Positions 1-7,358 of a stretch of 10,919 bases of DNA are shown in pieces (position 1 is the stretch's first letter; each line of letters begins with the position of its first letter). The DNA comes from Alphaproteobacteria bacterium (GTDB lineage Bacteria; Pseudomonadota; Alphaproteobacteria; Paracaedibacterales; CAIOTO01). The position numbers were made by a program, and so were the translations under genes. The stretch covers positions 1 through 10,919 of the forward strand of contig JANRCF010000053.1 of the NCBI GenBank assembly GCA_030727085.1, read 5' to 3'. The notes beneath the pieces were generated by a model. The model was not told the DNA's origin. It did no database searches and saw nothing but the letters and a program-made list of their open reading frames with translations.

Positions 1-39
1 GGTTAACAGCCACTTGCTCTACCACTGAGCTACCGGGGA
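1..39 (-). tRNA. tRNA-Asn (GTT), 5' part, cut by the window edge
   Basis: Read on the minus strand from 39, the acceptor strand TCCCCGG is followed by TA and a normal D arm (GCTCAGTGGTAGAGC). The anticodon arm comes next, with stem 5' strand AGTGG, a CTGTTAA loop and the first CC of the 3' strand. The anticodon GTT is at 7-5, giving asparagine, and A37 follows it. The 3' half (rest of the anticodon stem, T arm, acceptor 3' strand) lies outside the window, so completeness cannot be judged. Confidence 0.93.
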
Positions 40-50
40 AGGATGTAGAT

Positions 51-80
51 ATTATTAGCAGATAATATTTTTGTTGGCAA
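51..80 (-). promoter_or_regulatory. candidate promoter of tRNA-Asn
   Basis: On the minus strand there is TTGCCA at 80-75 (5 of 6 to the -35 consensus), an 18-nt spacer, and AATAAT at 56-51 (5 of 6 to the -10 consensus). Transcription would begin about 5 nt before the tRNA. The region is very AT-rich, so a chance match is possible. Confidence 0.4.
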
Positions 81-231
81 AGGTTTTTTCTGAAATTGCT
101 TTAAAATTCTTTTGATTTTCACGAAAATGCATTTCTATTAACATTTTAGTTAAAAAATCACCCTGTTTTCTGTTCATATGAGTTGGTGTCATGATTTTTT
201 TTAAACTTAAGCTTTTTATGACTTTATTTTT

Positions 232-259
232 TTGATAACATGGAGTTAATGCATTTAAT
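232..259 (+). promoter_or_regulatory. candidate promoter of the cytochrome c gene
   Basis: TTGATA (232-237), a 16-nt spacer and TTTAAT (254-259) each match the sigma70 consensus at 5 of 6 positions. If used, the transcript would start around 266, leaving a leader of only about 8 nt before the GTG at 274. The rest of 40-273 is AT-rich with no other gene seen. Confidence 0.3.
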
Positions 260-273
260 TTTAGAAAAATATT

Positions 274-795
274 GTGAATAATTTTGAGCTGAATAAGATC
301 TTAGCCGCTGTTTTGGTGGCATTGTTAGCAGCTAAAGTTTTTGATATCGCTGGCAATAGCTTGGTTGCACCTGTTGTTAAGTTGAAAAGGGATGTGCTTG
401 TTGTCGCTATACCTGAGGGAGGCTCTGCAGAGCATTCGGTAAAGGAAAAAGCGTTAGCAGCAATAACACCTTTGTTGGCGACGGCTAATATTGCAAATGG
501 AGAAAAATCGTTTAAAAAATGTATCCAGTGCCATGCTATTGAAAAGGATAAGCCACACGGTATTGGGCCAAGTCTGTGGGGAATCGTTGGTCGCGCTATT
601 GGTTCATTGAGCAATTATGCATACTCAAGTGCAATGAAGGAAAAAGCATCTGCTATTTGGGATGTGGAGGCACTCAATCAGTTCATTCATAATCCGCGCA
701 AATTTGTAAAAGGTACAAAAATGACGTTTATGGGTATTGAGACCGATCAGGAACGTGCTGACCTTATTGCATATTTGCAAAAGGCCGCACATTAG
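274..795 (+). CDS. cycM: membrane-anchored c-type cytochrome (CycM / cytochrome c-552 type)
   Basis: This is a class I monohaem cytochrome c held on the periplasmic face of the inner membrane by an uncleaved N-terminal helix. Such proteins carry electrons between the bc1 complex and terminal oxidases. The sequence shows the family opening (NFELNKI) and a hydrophobic segment at residues 8-27. A linker leads to the haem site CIQCH at 83-87, then HGIGPSLWGIVGR, the NYAYS motif near 114-118 and the sixth-ligand region KGTKM with Met150. The length of 173 aa is normal for the family. The start is the GTG at 274: an in-frame TAG lies at 262-264, no ATG lies between, and the conserved opening begins right there. 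The upstream Shine-Dalgarno is poor. The gene converges on amn with 4 bp between stops. Haem attachment would depend on the Ccm system, part of which is encoded at 5541-6761. Confidence 0.93.
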   Translation: MNNFELNKILAAVLVALLAAKVFDIAGNSLVAPVVKLKRDVLVVAIPEGGSAEHSVKEKALAAITPLLATANIANGEKSFKKCIQCHAIEKDKPHGIGPSLWGIVGRAIGSLSNYAYSSAMKEKASAIWDVEALNQFIHNPRKFVKGTKMTFMGIETDQERADLIAYLQKAAH

Positions 796-799
796 ACTT

Positions 800-2281
800 T
801 TACCGGAATGGTGGCTCATCAAAACCACGTAGCTTGCGCGAATGTAACTGCTCCGAGCCACCTTCACGCAGCAATCGAATTGCTTCAAGTCCAATTTCGA
901 GATGTTGTGTGATTCGTTGACGGTAAAACGTGTTGGCAATCCCTTGTAGTTTGATTTCACCATGGATAGGTTTGTCAGAAACACACAAAAGTGTGCCATA
1001 GGGAACGCGAAAGCGAAAGCCATTAGCTGTTATCGTTGCCGATTCCATGTCGACGGCGATTGCGCGACTTTGCCTGAATCGTTCATAAAAATCGCGTGAC
1101 TGAAGTTCCCAATTGCGATTGTCTGTTGTAAGCACCGTACCTGTTCGCATGCGTGATTTAAGTTCTTCAGAATTTTCATGGGTGATATTCAGAACCGCTT
1201 TTTGCAATGCAACTTGAACTTCGGCCAATGCAGGCACAGGAATCCAAAGAGGAAGATCTTGGTCTAATACGTGGTCTTCGCGCACATAGCCATGAGCAAG
1301 CACATAATCGCCAAGGTTTTGTGTTGACCTTAGTCCCGCGCAATGACCCAGCATCAGCCAGCAATGCGGTCTTAAAACAGCTAAGTGATCAGTGATTGTT
1401 TTAGCATTGCTTGGTCCAACACCGATATTGATAAACGTGATCCCTTGACCATCAGCACGTTTAAGATGGTAGGCGGGCATTTGTGGTAGACTTGCTGGCT
1501 TTTGGCAAGACTCAGTCGGCATATTCTCTCGTGTATAGTGCAGGCCCCCTGGGCCTACGAATTCAATATATTCAGAGTTTTCATCGCTAAGTTGATTTAT
1601 GCTGAAATCAATGAAAGCGTCAATATAGCGTTGATAGTTTGTTAATAAAATGAAACTTTGAAAATGTTCTGTTTGCGTGCCTGTGTAGTGATGTAATCGA
1701 TGGAGTGAAAAGTCAACGCGTTCGCCTGTAAAAAGTGAAATTGGCCGTATGTAAGTGTTGGGTGCAGTACAGTTGGGACCATTATCGTCAATACGTGAGA
1801 GGTTCGGAAGAACAAATGCCGTTTTTACTTGCCATAATTGGTCACTTGCCAAATCTGATGGCGAATGTTCAACGGCAAAGGGGAGGGGGATTGCCCAAGA
1901 ACTTCTTCCAATAACAACAGGTACCTTGTGGCGTTCTAGAATAAGTTGAATCTGCTCGCAATAATATTCATGGAAAAGAGTTGGCTGGGTTAATGTACCA
2001 CCATAAAGCCCAGGTTCTGTAACCACGCCATAACTGACACTTGGGTCATTGTGAAGGTCCTTGTTATCAATACGAAAACCAAGATAAGGATAACAGCCGG
2101 AAGTAATATTTATTTCATCTGAGTGTCCATCAATCGCCTTAACAAAGGCGTCTTGTATCGTAGTTACGCTCTCATCATAAATCTTTTTAATATAGTCAAC
2201 AGCATCCCTCGCATCTGTAAAGGATTGTGCCTCATAAATTGGGAATTCAGTTGTTGAGTGATTAGGGATTGGTTGTGTCAT
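800..2281 (-). CDS. amn: AMP nucleosidase
   Basis: This cytosolic enzyme hydrolyses AMP to adenine and ribose 5-phosphate (EC 3.2.2.4) and helps control the adenylate pool. The 493-aa length is close to E. coli Amn (about 484). The N-terminal half fits the Amn-specific domain (SGCYPYLGFR near 61-70, VVIGRSSWAIPLPFAVE near 122-138). The C-terminal half is the nucleoside-phosphorylase fold: NIGVGPSNAKT near 285-295, GHCAGLR at 312-318, the substrate-binding AVDMESATITA at 409-419, and CVSDKPIHGE at 433-442 with the likely catalytic Asp436. The ATG at 2281 directly follows the ftsY stop codon. A GAGGG Shine-Dalgarno inside the ftsY end, 7 nt upstream, supports this start. Translation is probably coupled to ftsY. 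No terminator is visible before the convergent cytochrome gene. Confidence 0.95.
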   Translation of the reverse strand: MTQPIPNHSTTEFPIYEAQSFTDARDAVDYIKKIYDESVTTIQDAFVKAIDGHSDEINITSGCYPYLGFRIDNKDLHNDPSVSYGVVTEPGLYGGTLTQPTLFHEYYCEQIQLILERHKVPVVIGRSSWAIPLPFAVEHSPSDLASDQLWQVKTAFVLPNLSRIDDNGPNCTAPNTYIRPISLFTGERVDFSLHRLHHYTGTQTEHFQSFILLTNYQRYIDAFIDFSINQLSDENSEYIEFVGPGGLHYTRENMPTESCQKPASLPQMPAYHLKRADGQGITFINIGVGPSNAKTITDHLAVLRPHCWLMLGHCAGLRSTQNLGDYVLAHGYVREDHVLDQDLPLWIPVPALAEVQVALQKAVLNITHENSEELKSRMRTGTVLTTDNRNWELQSRDFYERFRQSRAIAVDMESATITANGFRFRVPYGTLLCVSDKPIHGEIKLQGIANTFYRQRITQHLEIGLEAIRLLREGGSEQLHSRKLRGFDEPPFR

Positions 2282-3205
2282 TTAAGAACCCTCTAGCCCA
2301 ACGAGGGCGTGTGCAAATTGTTTGGCTGAAAATGGCTGCAAGTCATCAAATGATTCACCAACACCAAGTCCGTATATTGGAAGTTTGTATTTGTCAGCAA
2401 GGCCAACGACGATACCACCTTTTGCTGTGCCATCAAGTTTTGTAATAATGAGTCCTGTAACATTTGCTGCTTTTTGGAAAACGTCAACTTGTTGAATTGC
2501 ATTTTGCCCGGTTGTTGCGTCTAAAACAAGAATGACGTGGTGTGGTGCATCTGGAATTACTTTTTTTAGGACGCGTTGGATTTTTGAAAGTTCATCCATA
2601 AGGTGATCTTTGTTGTGAAGGCGTCCTGCTGTATCAATCATGAGGATGTTTGCGCCTGATTTGCTGGCTTTTTGAATAGATTCAAAAGCAAGCCCTGATG
2701 CGTCATGTCCTTGTTGGCTTGTGTAAAGAGGTACACTCAAGCGATCTGCCCACACTTGGAGTTGTTCAATAGCCGCAGCGCGGAATGTGTCGCAGGCTGC
2801 TAGTTCAACTTTGTACCCTTGGTCTTTCCATTGTTTGGTTAGTTTGCTGATTGTTGTTGTTTTTCCACTGCCGTTGACACCAATCATTAAAACGACATTA
2901 AGTGACGTTTTTGAAAACGTCATCGTTTGTGCAACGGGCTCAAGCTTTGTTTCAATATGATTTGCTAAAAGGGAAAGAACTTCGTCGGATGTTGTGTCGG
3001 GTGCTAATTTTTGATCGCTTAAATGTGCGCGAAGCATAGCCGCTGTTGCAACGCCCATATCCGCTTGAATGAGAATATCTTCAATTTCATCCAAAAGGGT
3101 GGCATCAAGTTTGCGATTGATAAAAACGTCACGTATTTTCGATCCGACTTGGTTCGTCGATCGCTTTAATCCTGTTTTTAAGCGTTGCCACCATGTGGTT
3201 GTCAA
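2282..3205 (-). CDS. ftsY: signal recognition particle receptor FtsY
   Basis: FtsY is the SRP-family GTPase that receives Ffh-ribosome complexes at the inner membrane and passes nascent membrane proteins to SecYEG. An N-domain helical bundle (about 1-85) precedes the NG GTPase. Visible motifs are G1 GVNGSGKTT (109-117), DTFRAAAIEQL (139-149), G3 DTAGR (191-195), TKLDGTAKGG (255-264) and the closing GVGESFDDLQPF (281-292). At 307 aa it lacks the long acidic A domain of E. coli FtsY, which is common in alphaproteobacteria. The start is TTG at 3205, overlapping the mtaB TGA as TTGA. An AGGGG Shine-Dalgarno 7 nt upstream supports it and suggests translational coupling. The mtaB-ftsY order is typical of alphaproteobacteria. 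Confidence 0.97.
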   Translation of the reverse strand: MTTTWWQRLKTGLKRSTNQVGSKIRDVFINRKLDATLLDEIEDILIQADMGVATAAMLRAHLSDQKLAPDTTSDEVLSLLANHIETKLEPVAQTMTFSKTSLNVVLMIGVNGSGKTTTISKLTKQWKDQGYKVELAACDTFRAAAIEQLQVWADRLSVPLYTSQQGHDASGLAFESIQKASKSGANILMIDTAGRLHNKDHLMDELSKIQRVLKKVIPDAPHHVILVLDATTGQNAIQQVDVFQKAANVTGLIITKLDGTAKGGIVVGLADKYKLPIYGLGVGESFDDLQPFSAKQFAHALVGLEGS

Positions 3206-4530
3206 AGAAGTACCCCTGTGAGATATGTTAATTCATTTTTCTGAATTTTAACACGAGTGATGGGGGGGATGGAAAGCCCTAAAGGCACATTTTCGATAAG
3301 AACAGGTGCAAAATGATCAGTTTTGCCTTTAATTGTATTATTTTCCGTGGATTCAACCAAAATTGAGAGCTCTTGTCCAACAAGACGATCATAAAAACGT
3401 TGTTCGGCTTGTTCACCTTTTTTGCGCAAACGTGCGGCACGTTCTTTGATAACCGGCCCTTGTAGCTGTGGCATTTTGCTTGCAGGCGTTCCTGGGCGCG
3501 GTGAATATGGGAATACATGTAGATAGGTAAGATCGCACTCATCAACAATGCGGAGTGAGTTTTCAAACATTTCATCTGTTTCAGTTGGAAACCCTGCTAT
3601 AAGATCTGCACCGAAGGCAACCTCAGGGCGTAGTTTTCGCGCTTTTTTGCAAAATTCAATGGCATCTTCGCGAAGGTGGCGACGCTTCATGCGCTTTAAA
3701 ATCATGTTATCACCAGCTTGCAGACTCATATGAAGATGAGGCATGAGGCGTGGCTCGGTCGCGATCAATTGCCACAGGTCATCATCAATTTCGACGGGAT
3801 CAAGTGATGATAAACGAAGGCGTTTTAAGTCTGGGACAAGCGCAAGTACGCGGCGGATCATTTGGCCAAGTGTCGGTGTACCAGGAAGGTCTTCACCATA
3901 AGCAGTGATATCAACGCCTGTGAATGCAATTTCGTGGTAACCAGCATCAACAAGTGTCCGTAGTTGCGCAACAATTTCACCAATCGCAACGCTGCGTGAA
4001 TTCCCTCGGCCATAAGGAATGATGCAAAATGTACAACGATGGTTGCAGCCGTTTTGAACCTGTACGAAGGCACGTGCTTTGCCGTCAAACCCAGAAACAA
4101 GGTGAAGAGCTGTTTCTTTCACGGACATGATGTCATTCACTGTGAGGCGTGCATGGTCAGGTGCTTTAAGATTTGTATATGTGTCAATTTTCATTTTATC
4201 GTCGTTGCCAATAACTGCGTCGACTTCAGTCATTTTTGTATATGACTCAGCATTTACTTGGGCAGAGCAGCCAGTCACAATAATTTTTGCGTTAGGGTGT
4301 TCGCGGCGAAGCTTACGTATGGTTTGACGTGCTTGACGTTCGGCTTCTGATGTGACGGCGCATGTATTTATAATAATGGCGTTTTCAAGTCCAGCTGCAT
4401 GTGTCAGTGATTTTATAACTTCGGATTCATACGTGTTAAGGCGACAACCAAAAGTAACAATTCTAGGATCAAGAGGTGACTGAGTATCTGAAATTGATAT
4501 GGGAAAAGTTTCTTCTGCCGTCGATGTCAT
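3202..4530 (-). CDS. mtaB: tRNA (N6-threonylcarbamoyladenosine-37)-methylthiotransferase MtaB
   Basis: This radical-SAM enzyme adds a methylthio group to t6A at position 37 of certain ANN-decoding tRNAs, giving ms2t6A. It uses two 4Fe-4S clusters. The N-terminal UPF0004 domain supplies Cys29 (TFGCRLN), Cys57 (NTCAVT) and Cys88 (VTGCSAQ). The radical-SAM motif GCNHRCTFC supplies Cys162, Cys166 and Cys169. A C-terminal TRAM-like region follows. I chose the ATG at 4530 (442 aa), which has AGGGA about 9 nt upstream. An in-frame TTG at 4578 would add 16 residues but has no convincing ribosome site and lies only 22 nt from the end of tRNA-Phe. The CRLN sequence and overall length favour MtaB over MiaB or RimO. 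It probably shares a transcript with tRNA-Phe, ftsY and amn. Confidence 0.93.
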   Translation of the reverse strand: MTSTAEETFPISISDTQSPLDPRIVTFGCRLNTYESEVIKSLTHAAGLENAIIINTCAVTSEAERQARQTIRKLRREHPNAKIIVTGCSAQVNAESYTKMTEVDAVIGNDDKMKIDTYTNLKAPDHARLTVNDIMSVKETALHLVSGFDGKARAFVQVQNGCNHRCTFCIIPYGRGNSRSVAIGEIVAQLRTLVDAGYHEIAFTGVDITAYGEDLPGTPTLGQMIRRVLALVPDLKRLRLSSLDPVEIDDDLWQLIATEPRLMPHLHMSLQAGDNMILKRMKRRHLREDAIEFCKKARKLRPEVAFGADLIAGFPTETDEMFENSLRIVDECDLTYLHVFPYSPRPGTPASKMPQLQGPVIKERAARLRKKGEQAEQRFYDRLVGQELSILVESTENNTIKGKTDHFAPVLIENVPLGLSIPPITRVKIQKNELTYLTGVLL

Positions 4531-4600
4531 ATCAAGACGTCCCTTTTTATTGTTATAAGCACGATCTAAATGGAGCAAACATCAGTTGTTAGGTGCAAAA

Positions 4601-4676
4601 TGGTGCCCGAAGCCGGAATCGAACCAGCGACACAGGGATTTTCAATCCCTTGCTCTACCAACTGAGCTATTCGGGC
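4601..4676 (-). tRNA. tRNA-Phe (GAA), CCA encoded
   Basis: Complete 76-nt cloverleaf on the minus strand. The acceptor GCCCGAA (4676-4670) pairs with TTCGGGC (4611-4605), followed by A and an encoded CCA at 4603-4601. The D arm is GCTCAGTTGGTAGAGC. The anticodon stem AGGGA/TCCCT holds the loop TTGAAAA, with anticodon GAA at 4643-4641. The T arm contains GGTTCGATTCC. The 3' end is 70 nt from the mtaB start, with no terminator between them, so the tRNA may be processed from a tRNA-mtaB-ftsY-amn transcript. Confidence 0.97.
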
Positions 4677-4697
4677 ACGTCGCTAACGACGATTTAA

Positions 4698-4726
4698 TTG
4701 ATACCGCCTTTTGAATCATTTGTCCA
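4698..4726 (-). promoter_or_regulatory. candidate promoter of tRNA-Phe and the mtaB operon
   Basis: On the minus strand there is TGGACA (4726-4721, 5 of 6 to -35), a 17-nt spacer and TATCAA (4703-4698, 4 of 6 to -10). It lies 21 nt upstream of the mature tRNA 5' end, leaving a short leader to be removed by RNase P. Placement and spacing are good, the -10 only fair. Confidence 0.4.
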
Positions 4727-4762
4727 GAGAAAAAGATATGAAATTATAGGAGAGTATGTAAA

Positions 4763-4779
4763 CAGCAGCGTTGCTGCTG
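4763..4779. other. short GC-rich hairpin in the tRNA-Phe/chpT spacer
   Basis: CAGCAGC (4763-4769) and GCTGCTG (4773-4779) form a perfect 7-bp stem around a 3-nt loop, followed on the plus strand by ATTTTTAT. This resembles a small intrinsic terminator read on the plus strand, but no plus-strand gene lies upstream to need one. A second, weaker stem CCCTCG/CGAGGG with a 9-nt loop sits at 4815-4835. Otherwise the 4677-4945 spacer holds nothing I recognise beyond the tRNA promoter. Confidence 0.4.
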
Positions 4780-4945
4780 ATTTTTATGAAGATATTTTTT
4801 TTCTGAAATTATCACCCTCGAGCTCGATACGAGGGAAGGTCGATGGTTCCTGAGAATAAAGGAAATGCGCACCATTTTGTATTTGCAATTTTAGATAAAT
4901 CCGTAGCAAAATAATTTCACACCCTTACATTATGATTGTTTGCAC

Positions 4946-5536
4946 ATGAGATATAACGAAACGCCTTTAATGACGGCTAAAATTTGCCATGATTTGGCAA
5001 CACCCCTCAGCGCCATGAGTTTGTTGATGGATTTAGCATTTGATAAATGTGTGGATCCTCATATCGAAGCTACTTTTCGTGAAAGTCTAGAAAAGGCTAC
5101 GTTAAAACTTCAGTTCTTTCGGCTTTTATTGACAATTAACCAAGAGCACCCAGTGTATTCAGATGTGCATTCTATGTTAACAAAGGCAGCTCATGCCCTT
5201 AAAATTAGGCTGATTTTACCAAGCGAATGCCCAGATGGTCCTGGTTCACGATTATTGCTCGGGTTAACGAACATTCTTATGGAAGGGTTGATACGTGGTG
5301 GAGCGATTACTGTTGTTGTTGAGGCAGATGTTTTGCGTTTAACGGCAGAGGGAGAGCCATTGCAGCTTCGTCCTGGCTATCTTGAAGCATTGACTAACGT
5401 GGAAAATATAGAAGTGCATGCGCGTAATATTCTGCCACATTATTTAGCAAATCTTGCTGCATCTATGCGGCTAGGAATAAAAGTTTCAATATTAAATAAA
5501 GAAAGAATTGTGATCGAAACAGTTGTTAAGAGGTAG
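4946..5536 (+). CDS. chpT: ChpT-family histidine phosphotransferase
   Basis: In alphaproteobacteria, ChpT is a cytosolic dimeric phosphotransferase. It passes phosphate from the hybrid kinase CckA to CtrA and CpdR, linking the relay to cell-cycle or developmental gene control. The protein has the phosphoacceptor helix ICHDLATPLSAM, with the likely phosphorylated His15. A second long helix follows, then a degenerate kinase-like ATPase fold without N, G1 or G2 ATP-binding boxes, as expected for this family. The length of 196 aa is near the usual ~200-220. The ATG at 4946 puts about 14 residues before the histidine, as in relatives. A TTG at 4940 would add two residues, and an ATG at 4970 would leave only six before it. 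No start has a good Shine-Dalgarno. The gene stands alone and converges on ccmE with 4 bp between stops. CckA and CtrA are not in the window. Confidence 0.8.
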   Translation: MRYNETPLMTAKICHDLATPLSAMSLLMDLAFDKCVDPHIEATFRESLEKATLKLQFFRLLLTINQEHPVYSDVHSMLTKAAHALKIRLILPSECPDGPGSRLLLGLTNILMEGLIRGGAITVVVEADVLRLTAEGEPLQLRPGYLEALTNVENIEVHARNILPHYLANLAASMRLGIKVSILNKERIVIETVVKR

Positions 5537-5540
5537 ATTT

Positions 5541-5984
5541 CTACTTTTCTTTCCATAAATTTTCTTTTTTTAAACGTTGTGCAACCTCTTTGGGCATGTA
5601 GCGTTCATCGTGTTTTGCGAGTAACCGCTCAGCCTCAAAGATATCATTTTTAAGAACACCTTCTGCAATCACACCTTGATTTTCACGAAAAAGCTCTGGT
5701 GCAATGCCGTGATAGTGAACGACCATATTTGCGCCTTTTTCATCAGTGACCGTAAACGTAATATCAATCCCATCTTTTTTAATGCTGCCCACCGTCACAA
5801 GGCCGCCTAAGCGAAATCGTTTGCCTGTCTTAGCTGGGTGATCACGTGGCATTGAGATAAAATCGGATGGAGTAACAAAAAATAGCATATTCTCACGAAA
5901 GGTGCTGGTGAGCCATAAGATAAGTCCAGAAACAATAAGTAGTGCCCCTATAACTTGGATAAGGCGTTCATGTGTCCGTGTCAT
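5541..5984 (-). CDS. ccmE: cytochrome c maturation haem chaperone CcmE
   Basis: CcmE is a periplasmic, membrane-anchored haem chaperone. It takes haem from the CcmC/CcmD complex, binds it covalently through one histidine and passes it to the CcmF/H ligase. A single membrane anchor (about residues 10-27) precedes an OB-fold domain. The haem-attachment motif LLAKHDERYMPKE carries His125 and Tyr129, equivalent to His130 and Tyr134 in E. coli. The length of 147 aa is typical. I chose the ATG at 5984, which gives the family opening MTRTHERL. A TTG at 5996 would add only four residues. The start lies inside the end of ccmD (17-bp overlap), implying coupled translation. CcmA, CcmB, CcmF and CcmH are not in the window and must be elsewhere if the pathway works. 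Confidence 0.95.
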   Translation of the reverse strand: MTRTHERLIQVIGALLIVSGLILWLTSTFRENMLFFVTPSDFISMPRDHPAKTGKRFRLGGLVTVGSIKKDGIDITFTVTDEKGANMVVHYHGIAPELFRENQGVIAEGVLKNDIFEAERLLAKHDERYMPKEVAQRLKKENLWKEK

Positions 5985-6057
5985 GATATATAACAATTTT
6001 GAGATAGAGGAGAGCGAGCAAAGCGATTGTCACACCATAGGCCAGGATTACATACAT
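5968..6057 (-). CDS. ccmD: CcmD, very short haem exporter subunit
   Basis: CcmD is a one-helix inner-membrane protein that joins CcmC, CcmAB and CcmE and helps release holo-CcmE. This reading frame encodes only 29 residues. It starts MYVILAYGVT, matching the conserved xxYVxxAYGVT opening of the family, continues as one hydrophobic helix and ends HDTDT. Relatives usually have 45-60 residues, with a longer charged cytoplasmic tail that is missing here. The ATG at 6057 has AAGGAAG 5 nt upstream. The gene overlaps the end of ccmC by 10 bp and the start of ccmE by 17 bp. Its place in the operon, its start motif and its Shine-Dalgarno together make it a real gene despite its size. Confidence 0.8.
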   Translation of the reverse strand: MYVILAYGVTIALLALLYLKIVIYHDTDT

Positions 6058-6761
6058 GACGGCTTCCTTGCGGTTTCGGCAAGGAGGCGTTCCATGCGAT
6101 ATGTGCCTAAATAGATGGCGTATAGTGCAAAGGCAGTTGCCATTACCCATAAAGGCCATGCCATGGATGGGTGTAGTGCTGACGTTTTTTCAAATATGCG
6201 GATTGTGGCTGGCTGATGAAGTGTGTACCACCATTCAACGGAGCCTTTTATAATGGGAATGTTTATGAAGCCAAGAACGGAAAGAAATGAAGCAGGTACA
6301 AGCTGTCTAAGAGTGTGTGGGCGGCTTAGATGAATATAGCCAATGTACAATAAAAGTAGGATAAACATTGAGGTAAGGCGTGCATCCCAAACCCAAAAAG
6401 CACCCCAAGTGGGTTTTCCCCATAAACTGCCTGTGATCAAACTGATTATGCAGTATGCGAGACCAATGGGCGCGATGGCTTTACTGACGAGGAAGAACTG
6501 AGGAATGCGTGTGATAAGGCCGGTAGCTGAAAATATGGCCATGCAACTATAAATTGCTAACGCTCCCCATGATGCAGGTACGTGGACGTAAAGGATGCGT
6601 GCATATTCGCCTTGTAGATAATCCGATGGAGCGAAGAAAAGCCCCCCCCATACACCTAAAGCAAAAAGAAAAAATGCAGGTATGCCTGATAATTTACGTA
6701 TTAGGAGTGCAGTTTCAAGAAGTGATTTCGGTTTTAAAAATGTATAAACTGCTTTGCGCAT
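6048..6761 (-). CDS. ccmC: haem-handling membrane protein CcmC
   Basis: CcmC is a six-helix inner-membrane protein of the haem-handling family. It holds haem at the periplasmic face and loads it onto CcmE. The tryptophan-rich WWD motif is clear (WGKPTWGAFWVWDAR, about 114-128), flanked by the two expected haem-ligand histidines, His60 (LYVHVPASW) and His182 (WWYTLHQPATI). Five to six hydrophobic segments are spread along 237 aa, the normal length. The WWD spelling and small size separate it from CcmF. The ATG at 6761 lies 6 bp after the folE stop, with no strong Shine-Dalgarno, so translation is probably coupled to folE. Its 3' end overlaps ccmD by 10 bp. Confidence 0.96.
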   Translation of the reverse strand: MRKAVYTFLKPKSLLETALLIRKLSGIPAFFLFALGVWGGLFFAPSDYLQGEYARILYVHVPASWGALAIYSCMAIFSATGLITRIPQFFLVSKAIAPIGLAYCIISLITGSLWGKPTWGAFWVWDARLTSMFILLLLYIGYIHLSRPHTLRQLVPASFLSVLGFINIPIIKGSVEWWYTLHQPATIRIFEKTSALHPSMAWPLWVMATAFALYAIYLGTYRMERLLAETARKPSCM

Positions 6762-6767
6762 GGTGCG

Positions 6768-7358
6768 TTATTTCAAAAAAAGTGTACGAATTTCTGCTTG
6801 TTTTGCCAAATCTGTTTGGAACACTCCTGTATAGTGCGCTGTGATAAGTTGTGCGCCAGTTTTAGTGACGCCGCGTCCTAACATGCAGTGGTGCGTTGCT
6901 TCGATCATAACGGCAACACCAAGTGGTTTTAGATGAGTATCAATTGCTTTTGCGATTTGCGCAGTCATTTTTTCTTGAATTTGCAGGCGTTTCGCATACA
7001 TTTCTACAACGCGCGCAAGCTTGCTGATCCCAACAACATAATGTGATGGTAGATACGCGATATGAGCGACACCAAGAAAGGGCGCCATGTGATGTTCGCA
7101 ATGTGAATAAAACGGAATATCACGCAGTAAAACGATGTTATTGTATCCTGAGATTTCATCAAATGTCGTTTGAAGAAAATGTGCAGGATCCTCATCGTAT
7201 CCTTTGTAATGCTCTGCAAAAGCACGAACAACACGATCCGGTGTGTTTGTCAGTCCCGAACGATCAGGTGTGTCACCTGTAAAAGCAATTAGTGTGCGAA
7301 CGGCTTCTTCCGCTTCTTTTCGTGTTGGCTTTGTGTGGATGTGAGGTGGCTTATTCAT
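6768..7358 (-). CDS. folE: GTP cyclohydrolase I FolE
   Basis: FolE converts GTP to 7,8-dihydroneopterin triphosphate, the first step of tetrahydrofolate (and queuosine precursor) synthesis in the cytosol (EC 3.5.4.16). The zinc site is intact: Cys87 and His90 in FYSHCEHHMAPF, and Cys158 in ATHHCMLGRGV. Other family motifs are TPDRVVRAF (39-47), GISKLARVVEMYAKRLQIQE (110-129) and the GRGVTKTGAQ loop. The length of 196 aa is normal for the short bacterial form. The ATG at 7358 directly abuts the apaG stop codon (TAA-ATG). It is the second gene of the apaG-folE-ccmCDE unit. That folE shares a transcript with haem-handling genes looks like positional convenience rather than shared function. Confidence 0.96.
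   Translation of the reverse strand: MNKPPHIHTKPTRKEAEEAVRTLIAFTGDTPDRSGLTNTPDRVVRAFAEHYKGYDEDPAHFLQTTFDEISGYNNIVLLRDIPFYSHCEHHMAPFLGVAHIAYLPSHYVVGISKLARVVEMYAKRLQIQEKMTAQIAKAIDTHLKPLGVAVMIEATHHCMLGRGVTKTGAQLITAHYTGVFQTDLAKQAEIRTLFLK

Noticed and set aside
1..273. Integration site or mobile element next to tRNA-Asn or tRNA-Phe
   Set aside because: No integrase, no duplicated tRNA 3' end and no direct repeats of tRNA sequence are visible in the window.
625..1023. 132-codon minus-strand frame overlapping the cytochrome c and amn ends
   Set aside because: It spans the convergent stops of two well-supported genes and lies in a shadow frame, with no family motif.
5968..6159. Longer 63-codon version of ccmD starting at 6159
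   Set aside because: The extra residues would come from inside ccmC and contain no membrane segment or family motif. The ATG at 6057 has a good Shine-Dalgarno and the conserved ccmD opening.
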